A DNA stretch of 64,000 bases from Cynocephalus volans (GCF_027409185.1 NC_084472.1:16912524-16976523), one strand, 5' to 3'. Shown: positions 1 through 12,279, counted from the first letter of the stretch. Numbers and translations are program-made. The notes: a model not told the origin generated them from the letters alone.

Positions 1-45
1 CTGAATTCATAGAGGGAATGATACCTAATAATACTTTGCAGGTGC

Positions 46-98
46 CTTTTTTTTTTGGAGGCTGGTCCAAACCCTTGACCTTGGTGTTATAAAAAGCT
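46..98 (-). mobile_element. tRNA-derived SINE fragment
   Basis: A T-run is followed by GGCTGGTCC and CCTTGACCTTGGTGTTAT, the antisense of the 3' half of the local tRNA-Ile-like SINE. Only about 50 bases remain. Confidence 0.5.
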
Positions 99-925
99 AT
101 TTTTAATAATTGCCTGAAGTGGCTAAAAGTAGTTAACTGTTACCAGGGATCAAGTTTTTTAAAAATCTTGAAGCTTTAGTTTGTTAATTATTTTTATTAC
201 TGTAATCCATAACAAAAAAAAATTTAAGTATTCTTTATGATTTTTTGGGTTTTTTACAATTTTTTTATTTTTTATTTATTTATTTTTTACATATTCCTTG
301 TGTCAGGCTCTTCTCATGGCTGATCCTTATCATCTCTGTTTCTACAAGACTTCATTATGGAAACTATGAGGCTTCAGGAGTTTAGAATGAATTGGCTTAC
401 TTTGAAGTCAATTGCTTGTATATCTAAAGTGCAAAAAGAGAAAAGAAAAAGATGGTACAGAAAATTACTAATGTTGGCAAACTCTTGCAAATACTGGTTT
501 CCATTGCTAACATTTTCTGATCTCCCTTGACTTTTAGAAAATGAAGTTCTTTGTTTGCTTTTACAAGACAAAGTGCATGCCTTTTAGTAGTCTGCTGCTT
601 CCTCCTCTCCACCTATGTTTTCTGTTCTTTTATGGTCCTGCCTATCCTCTGTGGTTTATGCTAAAGGGAGAGGATTTAAAAATGAAAGTTAGGGAAAAAT
701 CACTGACTGTGTTTATGGCCCATAGAGCATTGTGACCTATGGAGATTGTTTATTTCATATCTTATGAAATTAAGTCTATAAATTAATTTCTCTAGGATTT
801 CTCAAAGACTTAAAACTTAGTTGTAAATTGGAGCTGTCTAGGCAAAATGCCAAACTAGGGCTTTTTTCCCCCTCTACCTAGAAATAGTTTATAGAAATAA
901 TGTAATTTTAAATCCTTTTTATTTT

Positions 926-1022
926 AATTTTTTTGGTGGCTGACTAGTATGGGGATCTGAACTCTTGACCTTAAATCTTTTTTTTGTGGGGAGGTTGACC
1001 AGTAAGGGGCAATAAATCTTTT
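926..1022 (-). mobile_element. two tRNA-derived SINE fragments
   Basis: TTTGGTGGCTGACTAGTATGGGGATC at the left and a second GACCAGTAAGGGG near 1000 match antisense SINE 3' ends, each preceded by a T-run. Both copies are short and degraded. Confidence 0.5.
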
Positions 1023-2261
1023 TTAAAGTCCAAAAATGTGTTGAATCATTTGAGAATTTTTAATCAGCATTATTCATCATAAGGGAATATCGTCATGGTA
1101 AGGGGTGGGAGGCTGTTTTCAAAGTTAGTAGACTTGTGCTGTAGGTCAAGCAGTGAAGCTAGCTGCCAGTAATGTTCTGTTTGTAACATTTCCTAAAGGG
1201 CTAGTACTTAATAACACCATGAATAGAAAATGTAATACACAGGGCTTTCCTAGGGATTGTACCGGTGATGGGAAGAATGTGGCATAGACGTCAGAAAATC
1301 TGGTTCCATGGTTGTGCTCACTTTTAGCCTCATATCCTTGGCTTCAGGTTCTTCAAATATACCTACTCCTCCTGGTAATATATTAGGATTATTATGGGAT
1401 CAAATTCAATAATAAACTACTTTGGAGACATAAAGTACAATCAAAGTGTAAAATAGTATTAAAAAATACTTTAACATGTTGTATAATGTAATATTGTGTT
1501 ATCTGCAAATGATTGAGCCAGATACATTAAAAACTTAATTCAAATTTGTTCCAGCTTTACTACACATGTTGTTATATAGCAGGTTCTAATACAGTATAGG
1601 TAATTCTAATGTACGACCACCTAGTATAAAGTTGAAAATCTTTAATCTGACTTAGGGAGTTGATAAGTTAGGAAATAGTTTGAAAACCTACAAATATTTC
1701 TAGAACCTTTGCTATGCTTGGCTCTTTGAGGGGATATAAATATTAGGTACGTTGCTGGATAGAAGTAATCAGAATCAAGTTACAGTCTCGTGATTTTTTT
1801 TCTTTCAACAGAGATTAAATGAATGTCCATATATAAAATGCAATTTGTGTTAAGTAGAAGGAAATACACAATCCTTGTGGCATATCCCAGTTCCTATCTA
1901 TTCTGGCCAAATCTTTCTCCTTCTTTCTCTCTTATGTTGTACTTCACCAACACCAAACTACTTACAATTTAAAAAACCCACTTTGTTCTCTCTTGTCTGT
2001 GGGCTTTTACGTAACATCCTGCTATCTCTGCTTAAAAGACAGTCTGTGCCTCCTGATTTTTGTTTAATGTCTAATTGGCCTTTTTGTCTTTCCTGACCCC
2101 AAGTATGTGTTCTGGAAGATTAGCAGGTGACAGGGAAAGCAGATTGGAAAAGTAAATTGGGGAAGTTAACCTGGAATACCAGGTTAAAGAGTTGAGATTT
2201 TATTCTGCAGATAGTAGGAAGCCATTGAAAGATTTATGTATCCAAGAGTGTTATAAGAAAG

Positions 2262-2684
2262 TGCTGTGGCCCAAATGTGTCCCCCAGAAGTTCATGAGGT
2301 AGAACCTTGATCCCCACTGTAACAGTGTTAAGAGCGTGGGAAATCTGATTATACTTGAAAGGTAGGGCCTTTGAGAGGTGATTGGCTGGTGAGGACTGTG
2401 CCGTTTTGAGTGGATTAATCCATTCATGGAGTAGTTATCATGGGTGTGGACTGGTGGTTTTATAAGGAGCACATGAGAAAACTCTTGTGATTCTTTTGCC
2501 ATGTGTTACCCTGGGATGCTGCAGGACCCTGTAGAGAGTTCCCACCAAGAAGAAGACACTCCCCAGATGTGCCCCTCGGACTGTGGACTTCCCTCCATCC
2601 AAAACTGTAAGAAATAAATTTCATTTATTTCTAAATTACCTAGTTTCATGTATTCTGTTATTAACAACAGAAATAGACTAATAC
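2262..2684 (+). mobile_element. Solo LTR, ERVL-MaLR type
   Basis: The element starts TGCTGTGGCCCAAATGTGTCC and ends AGACTAATACA. Internal landmarks of MaLR LTRs are visible: a GGGCCTTTGAGAGGTGATTGG block, TTTTATAAGGAG, and a terminal AGAAATAAATTTC polyadenylation-like region. No internal viral sequence flanks it, so this is a solo LTR fossil. Confidence 0.75.
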
Positions 2685-2829
2685 ACAAAGTTCTACTTTA
2701 TAAAGTCAACATGTTAGAACCTTCTTGGGTTGAATTGGATGTTGGAAATCACCATAAATTGTCAAATTATGATGCAGAGTTGTAGAAATGGGGATGATTA
2801 GGATCTGAAGAAAAGCAGGCAAGCATTAA

Positions 2830-2935
2830 TTTATTTTAAAAATATTTAGTGATGCTTATTCAAAGCCCTGTTCTAGGTTCTGGGAATACAGGAGTGAAGA
2901 GGATAAAATCCTACTCCTCCAATGTAGAAAATATG
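2830..2935 (-). mobile_element. L2 3'-end fragment
   Basis: Antisense of the L2 tail: a diverged AAATATTTAGTGATGC block followed by CTGTTCTAGGTTCTGGGAATACAG, the usual shape of old L2 ends. Confidence 0.5.
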
Positions 2936-2999
2936 TAAAATGCCTTAGAAATCAATGAGAAAAGGGCAGACTGCCCTATAGTAAATAAATACTTTTAAC

Positions 3000-3775
3000 A
3001 GACCTTTCACTAAAGAGAATGGCCATTAAACATATGTAAAGGTGTTCACTTCATTAGTAATTATGAATATAAAATTAAAATCACTACCCACCTACTAGAG
3101 CACATAAATTTTATAAGATTGAATATACCAAGTATTGATGAAGATGTAAAGCAATGAGAACTCTCCTACTCTGCTGGTGACAGTATAAACTTACAGCTAC
3201 TCCAGAAAACTGTTTAGCGGGGCAAACACTTTGGCCCAGAAGTCTAATGCAGGGCGTACTTCTAGTAGGATGTGTATTTATGCATACCAAGAGAGAGCGC
3301 AGCAATATTCATTACTGTCATTATTATAATAATAGCAAAAAACTGGAAACAACTCGAATTCTTTACCAGTAGAATGGATTAGTAAATTATGGTGTATTCA
3401 TATAAAGGAATGCTATACAGCAGTGAAAATGAACAAAGTACATCTATTCATGATAAAATAGATGAGTCTCACAAAAGTTAAGTGAAAGAAGCCAAACATA
3501 AAAGAATACATGATGTATTTCATCTTTTGGAAGCCACAGAAACAGGAAAAACTAAACGATAGCATTAGAAGTCAAGGTGGTGGTTACATGAGAGGAACAG
3601 ACTGGACTTAGTGATTGGGAGGGAGATGAGGTAAGCTTCTTGGGTGCTGGCAGTAATATCTTTCTTGATCTGGGTGGTGAGTACATTGGTGTGCAGTTTG
3701 TGTAGTTCCTTGAGCTGTATGTTTACTATGTGTAGCTTTCTGTATGTATGTTATATTTCAGTAGAAATTTTTGTG
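3000..3775 (+). mobile_element. Old L1 3' end
   Basis: Reads as a sense L1 ORF2 C-terminus and 3' UTR: GGAAACAACTCGAATTC, GAATGGATTAGTAAATTATGG, AGTGAAAGAAGCCAAACA and a closing GTTATATTTCAGTAG. Highly diverged and broken by stops. Confidence 0.75.
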
Positions 3776-3819
3776 CATACTTCTATAGAAGAGAGCCATC
3801 ATGATCAAAATCATCACTG

Positions 3820-4064
3820 TCATAGCAAACACTAGTGCTTAACATATGACAGGCACTGTTTTAGGTGCGTTAAATTTATTAACTGAATCCTTACCACAGC
3901 TCTTTGAGGCTTACTTTTACTGTTTCCATTTTACAGATAACAAAACCAGGGGACAGAAGGTTGAGTAATTTGCTGAAGCTCGTTGATCTAAAGTGTTGGA
4001 CTCAGACTTTGAACGCAGACATTCAGTTTCTAAAGTCTGTGCTCTAAACCACTATGCTATATGT
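3820..4064 (-). mobile_element. MIR SINE
   Basis: Antisense MIR: GCACTGTTTTAGGTGCGTTAA, CATTTTACAGATAACAAAACC, GCTCTAAACCACTATGCTAT. Almost the full element survives in a diverged state. Confidence 0.8.
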
Positions 4065-4089
4065 TCAATAAACAACAGAGCAGTCTGTT

Positions 4090-5410
4090 TTCAACCACTG
4101 GGCTTTACATAGTGGTAAATGCCATGAAGAAAAATAAAGGGGAATAGGCAGTGCCCTGGGGAATGCTGTAGTGCTACTTTACATAGGTTAGAGAGGGTCT
4201 CATTGAGAAGGTAGTAACGGCACAAGGACATAAAGAAGGTGAGGTGATAAATCATGCAGGTGTCTGTCAGAAGAGCTTTCCAGGCAGGGAGAAGAAGTGT
4301 GATGGCCTGAGACAGCTGCACGCTTGGCCTGTCTGAAGGAGAGCAAGGAGGCCAGTGTGGCAGATGGGCAAGTAAGGGCACAGTAGTAGGAGATGAGCTT
4401 AGAGAAGTAACGGGGTCTACATAGTAGGATCTTGAATCTTGAAGGCCATTGTAAGAACTTTGGCTTTTACTCTTAAGGGCAGTGGGAAGTCTTTGGATGG
4501 ATAATGACAGAGGAGTCCTATGAAATGATTTACGTTTTAAAGGATAACTCTGCAAGGTCAAGGGTTCAGATCCCTACATGGGCAAGCCGCCAAACAAAAA
4601 ATAAGTAAATTTTAAAAAATGAAAAAACAGAATAATTCAAATACTTTGAGAAAAGCCTGTAAAGGGTGCAAGCGCAGGAACAGGGAGACCATTTAGGCTC
4701 TTACAATAATTCAGTATTGTTGAATTAGTGAGAGATGATCTGACTTAAACCAGGGTAGCAGCGGAAGTGGAGAGAAGTTTTTAGATTCTGGATATATTTT
4801 GAAAATTGAGTCGAGGGATTTACTGAGAATTGGAAGGGTGTGAAACAAAGAGATGCTAAGGATGACTTCCAGCTTTTGGCCTGAACAGCTGGGGGAATGG
4901 CACTAATATTTACTGAGATGGGGAAGATTGCAGGAGAAGCTGGTCTGGGGAGGAAGATTAGGAGTCTTGGGAGTGTTAAATTTGAGATGCTTTTAGATTT
5001 TCGGTGGAGATATTGAGTAGACATTTAAAACACTAATCTGGAGTTCAAGTGAGAAGACCAGAAGTTTGTAGAGATATGCTTAAACATCACCAGATTTGTG
5101 ATTGGGTGATATCACCAAAGGAATGAATGCAGACAGAAAAGTCCTTCCTGCAACCCTCCAGTATTTAGATGTCAGGGAGATGAAGAACCAGCAAAGGAGA
5201 TTGAGAAGGGGCAGCCAGTCAGATAGGAAAAACAAATAGTGTGATGTCTGAGAAACCAGGAGGGAAAAGCATTTTAAGGAAGAGAGAGTGTTCCCGTGTG
5301 TCGAATGTGGCTGATAGGTCAAGCAAGATGAGAGGACTGAAAATTGGCCATTGAATTTAGTGATGTTGAGTTATTTGGGGACCTGATGGACAGTTTTAAT
5401 ACAGTGAAGG
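4090..5410 (-). mobile_element. Ancient L2 LINE, long fragment
   Basis: Over 1.3 kb follows the antisense L2 consensus in order: AGCAAGGAGGCCAGTGTGGC, GAAGGCCATTGTAAGAACTTTGG, GATATATTTTGAAAATTGAG, GAGATGGGGAAGATTGCAGG, CCAGCAAAGGAGATTGAGAAG and GATAGGTCAAGCAAGATGAG. Minus-strand ORFs of up to 156 codons here are L2 ORF2 remnants, not host genes. A short tRNA-SINE fragment interrupts it near 4551-4612. Confidence 0.85.
4551..4612 (+). mobile_element. tRNA-derived SINE 3' fragment
   Basis: AAGGTCAAGGGTTCAGATCC followed by CCGCCAAACAAAAAATAAG matches the B-box and tail of the local SINE; the 5' half is missing. It lies inside the L2. Confidence 0.55.
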
Positions 5411-6152
5411 CAGCAAGCACAGTCAGAAATAAAGAAAATTCAGATTATATTTTAAGCAAATGTGAGAAACATAGAATAAAGTTTGCTAAAAGAAGTGGGA
5501 TATGTGGAAAGAAAAAAAATGTCAACATTGCAGTGAACAATGTTACAAAAGGCCAGAGGTTTGGAAAGAGAGTAGAATGCCTGACCATCTTGAATACCTG
5601 GGTAGCATTTCTTAGTGCTGTCACTGCCTTACTAACCTTTCCCTTCCTACAGGGTTTTGAGACAAAAGACAAATGCAATGGCTCAGGTTTTTGCGTACAG
5701 TGATTTATCTTCCCTTTTGGGGGGTGGGGGTTTGAAATAGGAAAGGGGCCTACCTTTCCTGCCCCTGAGAACTTGCTCCATCAGCAAAGCTCTATTCTAC
5801 TCTGCCTTCTCTTGCCTATTACCTGAGAAGATGAGAAAGTTGTTAAGGTGTAATGAGGGAACAAGGTAAAACTTCTAATGTACTGACCTGACTCTTCCCT
5901 CTGGTAATGGCAGGTGACTTCGTGGAGCTAGATCAGCATTAAACATTGATCTTCCAGATTTCTGACTTCATTTAAAGGAAAAAAATCTAATGTAGAAATT
6001 TTTTCAGTCTCTGAAGTTTTTACTTGTACTGCTTTTTCCTAAGATGTGTATATACACTAGCTATTAAAGCAAGATCAGTCCAGGAAACCTATGTTAAGAA
6101 GGGCTTATGCTAAACAGAACAGTCATCATAGTACTTTGTCGGCCCACAGTTT

Positions 6153-6288
6153 TTTGTTTTCGTTTTTTGTTTTTTTTTTTTTTGGTGGCTGACCAGTATA
6201 GGGAACCGAACCCTTGACCTTGGTGTTACAAGGCCACGCTCTAACCAGCTGAGCTCTAACCAACTGAACTGAGCTAACTGGTCAGCCC
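6153..6288 (-). mobile_element. tRNA-Ile-like SINE with repeated 5' module
   Basis: A T-rich tail is followed by the antisense of CCAGTATAGGGAACCGAACC and a tRNA-like head. The tRNA 5' motif (AGCTCAGTTGGTTAGAGC in sense) is partly repeated, apparent as GAGCTCTAACCAACTGA next to CTCTAACCAGCTGAGC. This suggests an internal duplication of the head. Confidence 0.8.
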
Positions 6289-7086
6289 CTTGCTCACAGT
6301 CTTTTAAGGAGACTATGGAACGAGCTGATAGCCAAACCATAGCTGGTCAGCAGGTTAGGGCAATTAGATAGCAATTTATGTTCTTTTGTTCTTACTCTTG
6401 TTCATACAAATGCAAACTCAGAAATAGGCAAATCAGGCAATGGCTGTGGAAGATTGAGGGAACCTGGAATAGACCACAAATGAATAAAAGTTATGAGAAT
6501 GTAGAAGTTATGAGGTAAGGAATAGCTATGCCAGCAGAGAGTGAAATAGTTGGTTAAAAACATCAGAAGTACAGAAATAGAGATGCTGAATCCACATTAT
6601 GATAGAGAGGCAGTCTGCTCCTGACAATTAATCAATGATTCTCTAGTATCAAGACCTGCATTCAAACTTGATCACGCTTTGGGGATTAATCTGTACGATC
6701 AGACTGTTCTGTAGTTTCTGATTTTTATATGAGATTCTTGCCTCTTCCCTATTACCATTTTTATCTTTACTGTAAAACCCCTTCATTAATATAAAAGAGC
6801 CTAGCAACAAGCTGAGGATAAAATTTCGACTTAGCAAGCAGATACACAAGGAAATACTTTCTTAAATGTTTTCTTTCTTGAATTTATACAAAAGAAAAAT
6901 GCTACAGAATACTTTGATTATAAGAAGACACTTAAAATGCTAATTTATTTGAAGGTGATCATTATTAAGGAATAAATACTATATCTGTTATATAAACTGA
7001 AGCACAAATTTATTTTAGATAGTAATACCCTCTGCACTTTTAATGGTATTAAAACCAAAGAATGAAACATTTTTCTAGGATTTAAC

Positions 7087-7296
7087 TTTTAAGAATATTT
7101 TATTTTATTTTATTTTATTTTATTTTATTATTATTTTTTTCTTTTTTTTTTTTTTTTTTCGTGACCGGCACTCAGCCAGTGAGTGCACCGGCCATTCCTA
7201 TATAGGATCCGAACCCGCGGCGGGAGCGTTGCTGCGCTCCCAGTGCTGCACTCTCCCAAGTGCGCCACGGGCTCGGCCCATTTTAAGAATATTTTA
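7087..7296 (-). mobile_element. Young tRNA-derived SINE with 16-bp target-site duplication
   Basis: The SINE body (7140-7280) is antisense, with GGATCCGAACCCGCGGC and a terminal GGGCTCGGCCC head. The duplicated target TTTTAAGAATATTTTA lies at 7087-7102 and again, identical, at 7281-7296. Between the first copy and the T-run is a TTTTA-repeat expansion (about 7098-7130), the antisense of an A-rich tail. Perfect duplications suggest a recent insertion. Confidence 0.93.
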
Positions 7297-7329
7297 AATC
7301 GCCATGATGGATTTACCATCTGTATTTAT

Positions 7330-7722
7330 CCTTTTGTGTTGCTATAACAGAATACCTGAGACTGGGTAATTTATAAAGAACAGAGGTTTATTTAACTTAT
7401 GATTCTGGAACAGCTACATCTGGCACGGGCCTCAGGCTGCTTCTACTCATGGCGGAAAATGGCAGCCTGTAGCAGGTACAAGCAGATCACATGGCGAGAA
7501 GAAGCAAGGGTGGGGTGGGACGCCAGGGTCTTTTAAACAACCAGCTCTCATGGGAACTAATAGAGCAAGATCTCACTCAAGCCCCCCTCCCCCAGGGAGA
7601 GCATTAATCCATTCATGAGGGATCTGCCCCCATGACTCAAACACCTCCCAACACTGCCACATTGGGGATCAGATTTCCAAATTAGTTTTGGTGGGGACAA
7701 CATGTCCAAACTCTTATCACCA
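7330..7722 (-). mobile_element. Solo LTR, ERVL-MaLR type
   Basis: Antisense MaLR: GTTGCTATAACAGAATACCTGAGACTGGG, TTTATAAAGAACAGAGG, CATTCATGAGGGATC and a GGTGGGGACAACATGTCCAAAC end. Non-coding fossil with no internal region. Confidence 0.75.
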
Positions 7723-7738
7723 TCCTCCCCACTCACCA

Positions 7739-7761
7739 AACACACACACACACACACACAA
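7739..7761. repeat. (CA)n microsatellite
   Basis: About eleven CA units directly after the MaLR fragment. Confidence 0.9.
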
Positions 7762-9515
7762 GTGAAAATGTGGACCAAATTATTGAAACAGTGGTTTTTA
7801 GACATTGGACCAGAGCAATGTGGGACTGTGATCACTGTAAGAAGGAAAACTAACAAGGTGAGTTCTTCAATTACCTGACCCACCCCAGTTTTCTGCCTGG
7901 AGACACATGACAAATTGAAGAGCTAGAAATGGGGGGGTATCTTGAGCAAAGAACAGTGTTCTTACCAAGTTGAAGAGACAGACATTAGAATTCATGGAAG
8001 CTGCGGCAGGTGGAAGTTACAGGACAAAGTTTCAGCAGAGGACACTGTAGAAAAATAATGCTACAAATGTACATAGAAGTCTCTGACTTTTTGCCTAATT
8101 CTAGAGTGTGTATGCATAGAGTAAAAGTATAAAGCCAGACCAAGTTGATTTGAGCTGAGGGACATCACAGGCCACAGAGGGCAGGCAGGCAGTTGAGTTT
8201 TTACTGTCAAGAGGATCAAGTCATTGTTGGTCACTCAGGACACTTAGTGGAAACTCCCGAAGGGCCATGGGCCTCAGTAGAGAAGGGTGGGGCTAAATTA
8301 GATTAAGAAAGGAATGTTATGAACAACTTTATGCTAATACTAATTTAACAACTTGGATTAGGCAAATCTTTGAAAGATGCAAGTTGCCAAAGTAACACAA
8401 CAAAAATTAATATGAGTGGTCCTATATATTAGAGATATTGAATTTGTAATCGAAAACACCGAGCCCATATAACTTCACTGATAAATTCTTTTGAACATTT
8501 AAGGAAGTAATACCAATCTTTTTTAAAAAATTAGAGGAGGAACAGAACACTTCATGAAGTCAACATTACCCTGCTACCAAAAGCAAACACAGAAATTATA
8601 AGGAAACTAAAGAACAATATAGTTTTCAGGAATATAAAAAATAGGTAATATACCAAGACCAAATGGGTTTTATCCCAAGAATGCAAATGTGCCAAGGTTG
8701 ATTTAACATTCAAAAATCAATTAGTGTAACTCACCACATCAACTGAGTGAAGGAGAAAATCTAAATGATCATCTAAATACATGTAGAAAAGTTTTTGATG
8801 AAATTCAGCACTCGTTCATGATGAAAACTCTCAGCAAACAAAGAATTAGGAAGGAACTTTCCTCAGCCTGATAAAGGTCAGCTATTAAAAAATCCTACAG
8901 CTGGTATCATACTTAATGGTGACAGATTGAATGTTTTCCCCTTAAGATCAGGAACCAAGGCAAAGATGTTCTCTCTCATCCCTTCTGTTCAGCATTGTAC
9001 TGGAGGTGCTTGCCAGTGCAGTAAGGCAATGGGAAGAAAGGCATGAACATTGGAAAGGAAAGAGTAGGGCAGTGTGTGTTTGTACACGTGATCTCGAGTA
9101 TAGAAAATCCTATGGAACCTACAAAAAAAACTACTAGAACCAATAAGTGAATTTAGCAGGGTCACAAGAACAAAGTTCGTATATATATAAGCAATGGACA
9201 ATTGGTATAGAAATAAAGTAATACCATTTATAATGGCATTAAAAAAACATGAAATGCCTAGAGATAATTGGACAAAATCTATACAATGAAAAAATACAAA
9301 CATTGCTGAGAAAAAATTTTAAAGTCCTAAATAAATGGAGTGCCACCACATTCGTGGTTTAAAAGGTCAGTATTGTTAAAATGTTAATTTCCCCCAGATT
9401 GATTCTTTAGATTCAGAATAATCTCAATCACAGTCTCAGCAGATTTTTTTTTTTTGTAGAGATTGACAAGCTGATTCTAAAAGTGGCGTGGAAATGCGAA
9501 GACTCTAGTTCATGG

Positions 9516-9745
9516 TTTGGCAAACTGAGACTTGCAGGCCAAATCTGGCCCACTGCCTGTTTTTGGAAATTGTTCTATTTTAACATTGCCACACTTAATG
9601 TGTTTGTGTATTGTCTGTGGCTGCTTTCACAATAAAATGGCAGAGTCTAGTAGTTGTTACAAAAACTATATGGTCCCCAAAGCTTAAATTATTTACTGTC
9701 TGTTTCTTTATAGAAAAAACTTGCTGACCACTGCCCTAGAGTATC
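9516..9745 (-). mobile_element. hAT-type MITE inside L1
   Basis: Antisense of the common hAT-Charlie element: TTGCAGGCCAAATCTGGCCCAC in the interior and CTTGCTGACCACTGCCCTA at the end, flanked by L1 on both sides. The exact family name is not certain. Confidence 0.65.
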
Positions 9746-9884
9746 CAAAGCAATTTTGAAAACTATGAAAAAACTGGAGGACTTAAACTGTCTAATTTCA
9801 AGATTTACTGTAAACCTACAGCAATGAAGACAGTGTGATAACTGACATAATCATAGACATATGGAACAGTTGAACAAATAGTAT

Positions 9885-10100
9885 AGAAATAGACCCACAC
9901 GGGCCGAGCCCGTGGCGCACTTGGTAGAGTGCTGCGCTGGGAGCGCGGCAACGCTCCCGCCGCGGGTTCGGATCCTATATAAGAATGACTGGTGCACTCA
10001 CTGGCTGAGTGCCGGTCATGAAAAAATGACAAACAAACAAACAAACAAACAAACAAAAAAAAACATAAAAAGAAAAAAAAAAAAAGAAATAGACCCACAC
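9885..10100 (+). mobile_element. Young tRNA-derived SINE with 16-bp target-site duplication
   Basis: The SINE starts GGGCCGAGCCCGTGGCGCAC at 9901, carries the B-box-like GGTTCGGATCC and CCTATATAAG, and ends in a (CAAA)n then A-rich tail. The target AGAAATAGACCCACAC is at 9885-9900 and again at 10085-10100, identical. It sits within L1 ORF2. Confidence 0.96.
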
Positions 10101-10130
10101 ATATGGTTGATTTTTGACAAAGGTACCAAG

Positions 10131-10440
10131 GTGTATTAGTCCGTTTCCATTGCTTACAGCAAAATGCTTGGAACTGGGTAGTTTATAAGAAAACAACATT
10201 TATTGCTTACAGTTTCTGAGGCTGGGAGGTCCAATGTCCATGTGGTGGTGGTGACAGTGACTCAGGGGTCTCACCTTACTAGATGGTGGAAGCAGAGAGT
10301 GCAGAGAGAGAGCAAGACAGACTCTTCTCTTCTCTTCAAGCCCTCAGAACCATGTCCCTGACCAGCATTTTTAATCCATTCACTACATCATGGTCCTACA
10401 ATCCAATCACCTCTTCAAGGTTCCACCTTTCAATTACCGT
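10131..10440 (-). mobile_element. Solo LTR, ERVL-MaLR (MST/THE1-like)
   Basis: Begins TGTATTAGTCCGTTTCCATTGC and contains GGAACTGGGTAGTTTATAAG, CAGTTTCTGAGGCTGGGAGG and CCAATCACCTCTTCAAGGTTCC, all antisense MaLR landmarks. Inserted in L1. Confidence 0.75.
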
Positions 10441-11026
10441 AATAGGATTTCATCAAAATTAAAAACATGTCTAAAGATACTATTATAAAAATGTAAAGGC
10501 AACCTGTAGATTGGGAGAAAATATTGCAGTACATACACCTGACAAAGCACCTGATTCCAGAATATATAGAGAATATAAAATAGTGTTATAGATGTAAATA
10601 TTATGTTTACAGACTGTAACAGAAAGAAGACAGCCCAATTAAAAAATTGAACAGGCACTTCAATTAGAAAACTGATTTGAACACTTCACCAGTGTAGATA
10701 TGGTAGCAAATAAGCACATGAAAACATGCCCAGTACAGGTGCTTAGTCATTAAGGAAATGTAAATAAAAACACAAGGAGATATTACTACAAATCTATTTG
10801 AATGACTTGTTATTTATTGTCAGGTTTTTTTTTTTTTAAGCCTTGATGTGGAGCAATTGAACTCATTTTGATGGTAAGAATGCAAAATGTAAGAGCTGCT
10901 TTGGAAGAGTTTTGTGGTTTCTCATGAAGTTATACATATACTTCCCATACAGCCCAGCAGTTCCACTCTTAGTGAAATGAAAATTCATATTCACAGAAAA
11001 AAACCTGCAGGTATATACTTATATGT

Positions 11027-11624
11027 TGCTTTGCCTCCCACGGATTTGTCACCCCTTTTCCCTCCCATGGGTGACAGAGCCACCAAAGATTACTCAAAGC
11101 CCATCTCTTCCAACCAGTGAGAAGCCCCAAAAAGGGGTTAATCTCCCAGAACCCTCAAGATAGAGGCATTCCTTCCATTTGGGAAATTAACCTCAAATTG
11201 GTGTTCTCTTCCTGCATTTATTGTCCAGACCAGGAAGTTACAGGAAGAGAACATAGGTGGGGTTTTTGCTAACTATAGATTAACAAGTTTAACAATAGAA
11301 GCTGGTAACAGTCAGTAAAACAAGCAAGGTGACCTTCCATGATGCAGTTTTCAAAAAGTTAAGTTGATCCACCACCAAAAGCTCAATCTTAGCAGGCATT
11401 CTCTCCTTATAGCAATTTCCCAGTATCTTTACATATCAATCAGTAACCTGTCTGTCCTTTGAGCCAGCAACCTTGCTGTGCTACAATTCTTTATCTTACA
11501 GCAGAGACCAGCCTGGGGAAAGTTTCCTGTCCCCTGCAAGGTCAACATTTTACATGTACTTTTAAGAAGCTAGGCCATATCAAAAACTGCAAGGGTTTGG
11601 AAAACCAGGCCCTGTGATATACAT
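11027..11624. mobile_element. Unidentified insertion within L1, possibly a solo LTR
   Basis: L1 3' sequence is interrupted at about 11026 and resumes near 11640. The roughly 600-bp insert begins TGTTGCTTTGCC and ends GTGATATACA, i.e. TG...CA as in LTRs. It has no long ORF and I recognise no family. Exact ends and target duplication are not settled. Confidence 0.4.
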
Positions 11625-12088
11625 TTTGTATGTATACTCCACACTTATAGTGGCTCCATTTGTGATTTTGAAAAACTAGAACTCAAATGTTTCTCAGCTG
11701 GGTAATGAATAAACAAACTGCAGTGTATACATACAGAGGAATAGTACTAAGCAGTAAAAAGGAATGAACTGATACTGGCAAAAACATCAACAGATCTTGG
11801 ATGCATTATGCTAAGTGAAAAAAGCCAGAATCAAAAAGTTACATACTGTACAATTCCACTTCCATGGTTTCTGGAAAAGGTGAAACTCTGAGAGCAAAAA
11901 ACAGGTCAGTGGTTACCTTGGGTTGGGAGTAGAGGTTGACTACAAAGGGGCATGGAGGAGTCCTGGGATAGGACTGCTGTTCATCATTATTGAGGTGGTA
12001 GTTGCACAACTGCAGGCATTTGTTAAAACTTGTAGAACCGTGCATTAATAAAGGGCAAATTTTACTTACGTAAATTGTACCTTAATTT

Positions 12089-12279
12089 TCTAATGGGATT
12101 TTTTGTGTGTGTGTGTGACCGGTAAGGGGATCGGAACCCTTGGCTTGGTGTCGCCCGCACCGCGCTCAGCCAGTGAGCGCACCAGCCATCCCTATATAGG
12201 ATCCGAACCTGCGACCTCAGCGCTCCCAGCGCTGCACTCTCCCAAGTGAGCCAAGGGTTCGGCCCTCTAATGGGATTTT
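12089..12279 (-). mobile_element. tRNA-derived SINE with 14-bp target-site duplication
   Basis: Antisense two-module SINE: GACCGGTAAGGGGATCGG (3' module) then CCCTATATAGGATCCGAACC (5' module) and the head GGTTCGGCCC. The target TCTAATGGGATTTT is at 12089-12102 and 12266-12279. Confidence 0.94.

Larger units (their letters stand above)
8270..12088 (+). mobile_element. L1 LINE (ORF2 and 3' end), host for four later insertions
   Basis: Sense L1 ORF2 sequence is recognisable by GAACAACTTTATGCTAATAC, CCAAATGGGTTTTATCCCAAG, ATGATCATCTAAATACATGTAG and AATGGTGACAGATTGAATG, continuing to the 3' end near 12088. It is split by a hAT MITE (9516-9745), a SINE (9901-10084), a MaLR LTR (10131-10440) and an unidentified insert (about 11027-11624). 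Frames are heavily disrupted. Confidence 0.85.

Noticed and set aside
5344-5703. 119-codon forward ORF
   Set aside because: Its start overlaps antisense L2 sequence and the rest has no family features or splice context.
10021-10084. (CAAA)n run as an independent microsatellite or regulatory array
   Set aside because: It is the A-rich tail of the adjacent SINE, bounded by its target duplication.
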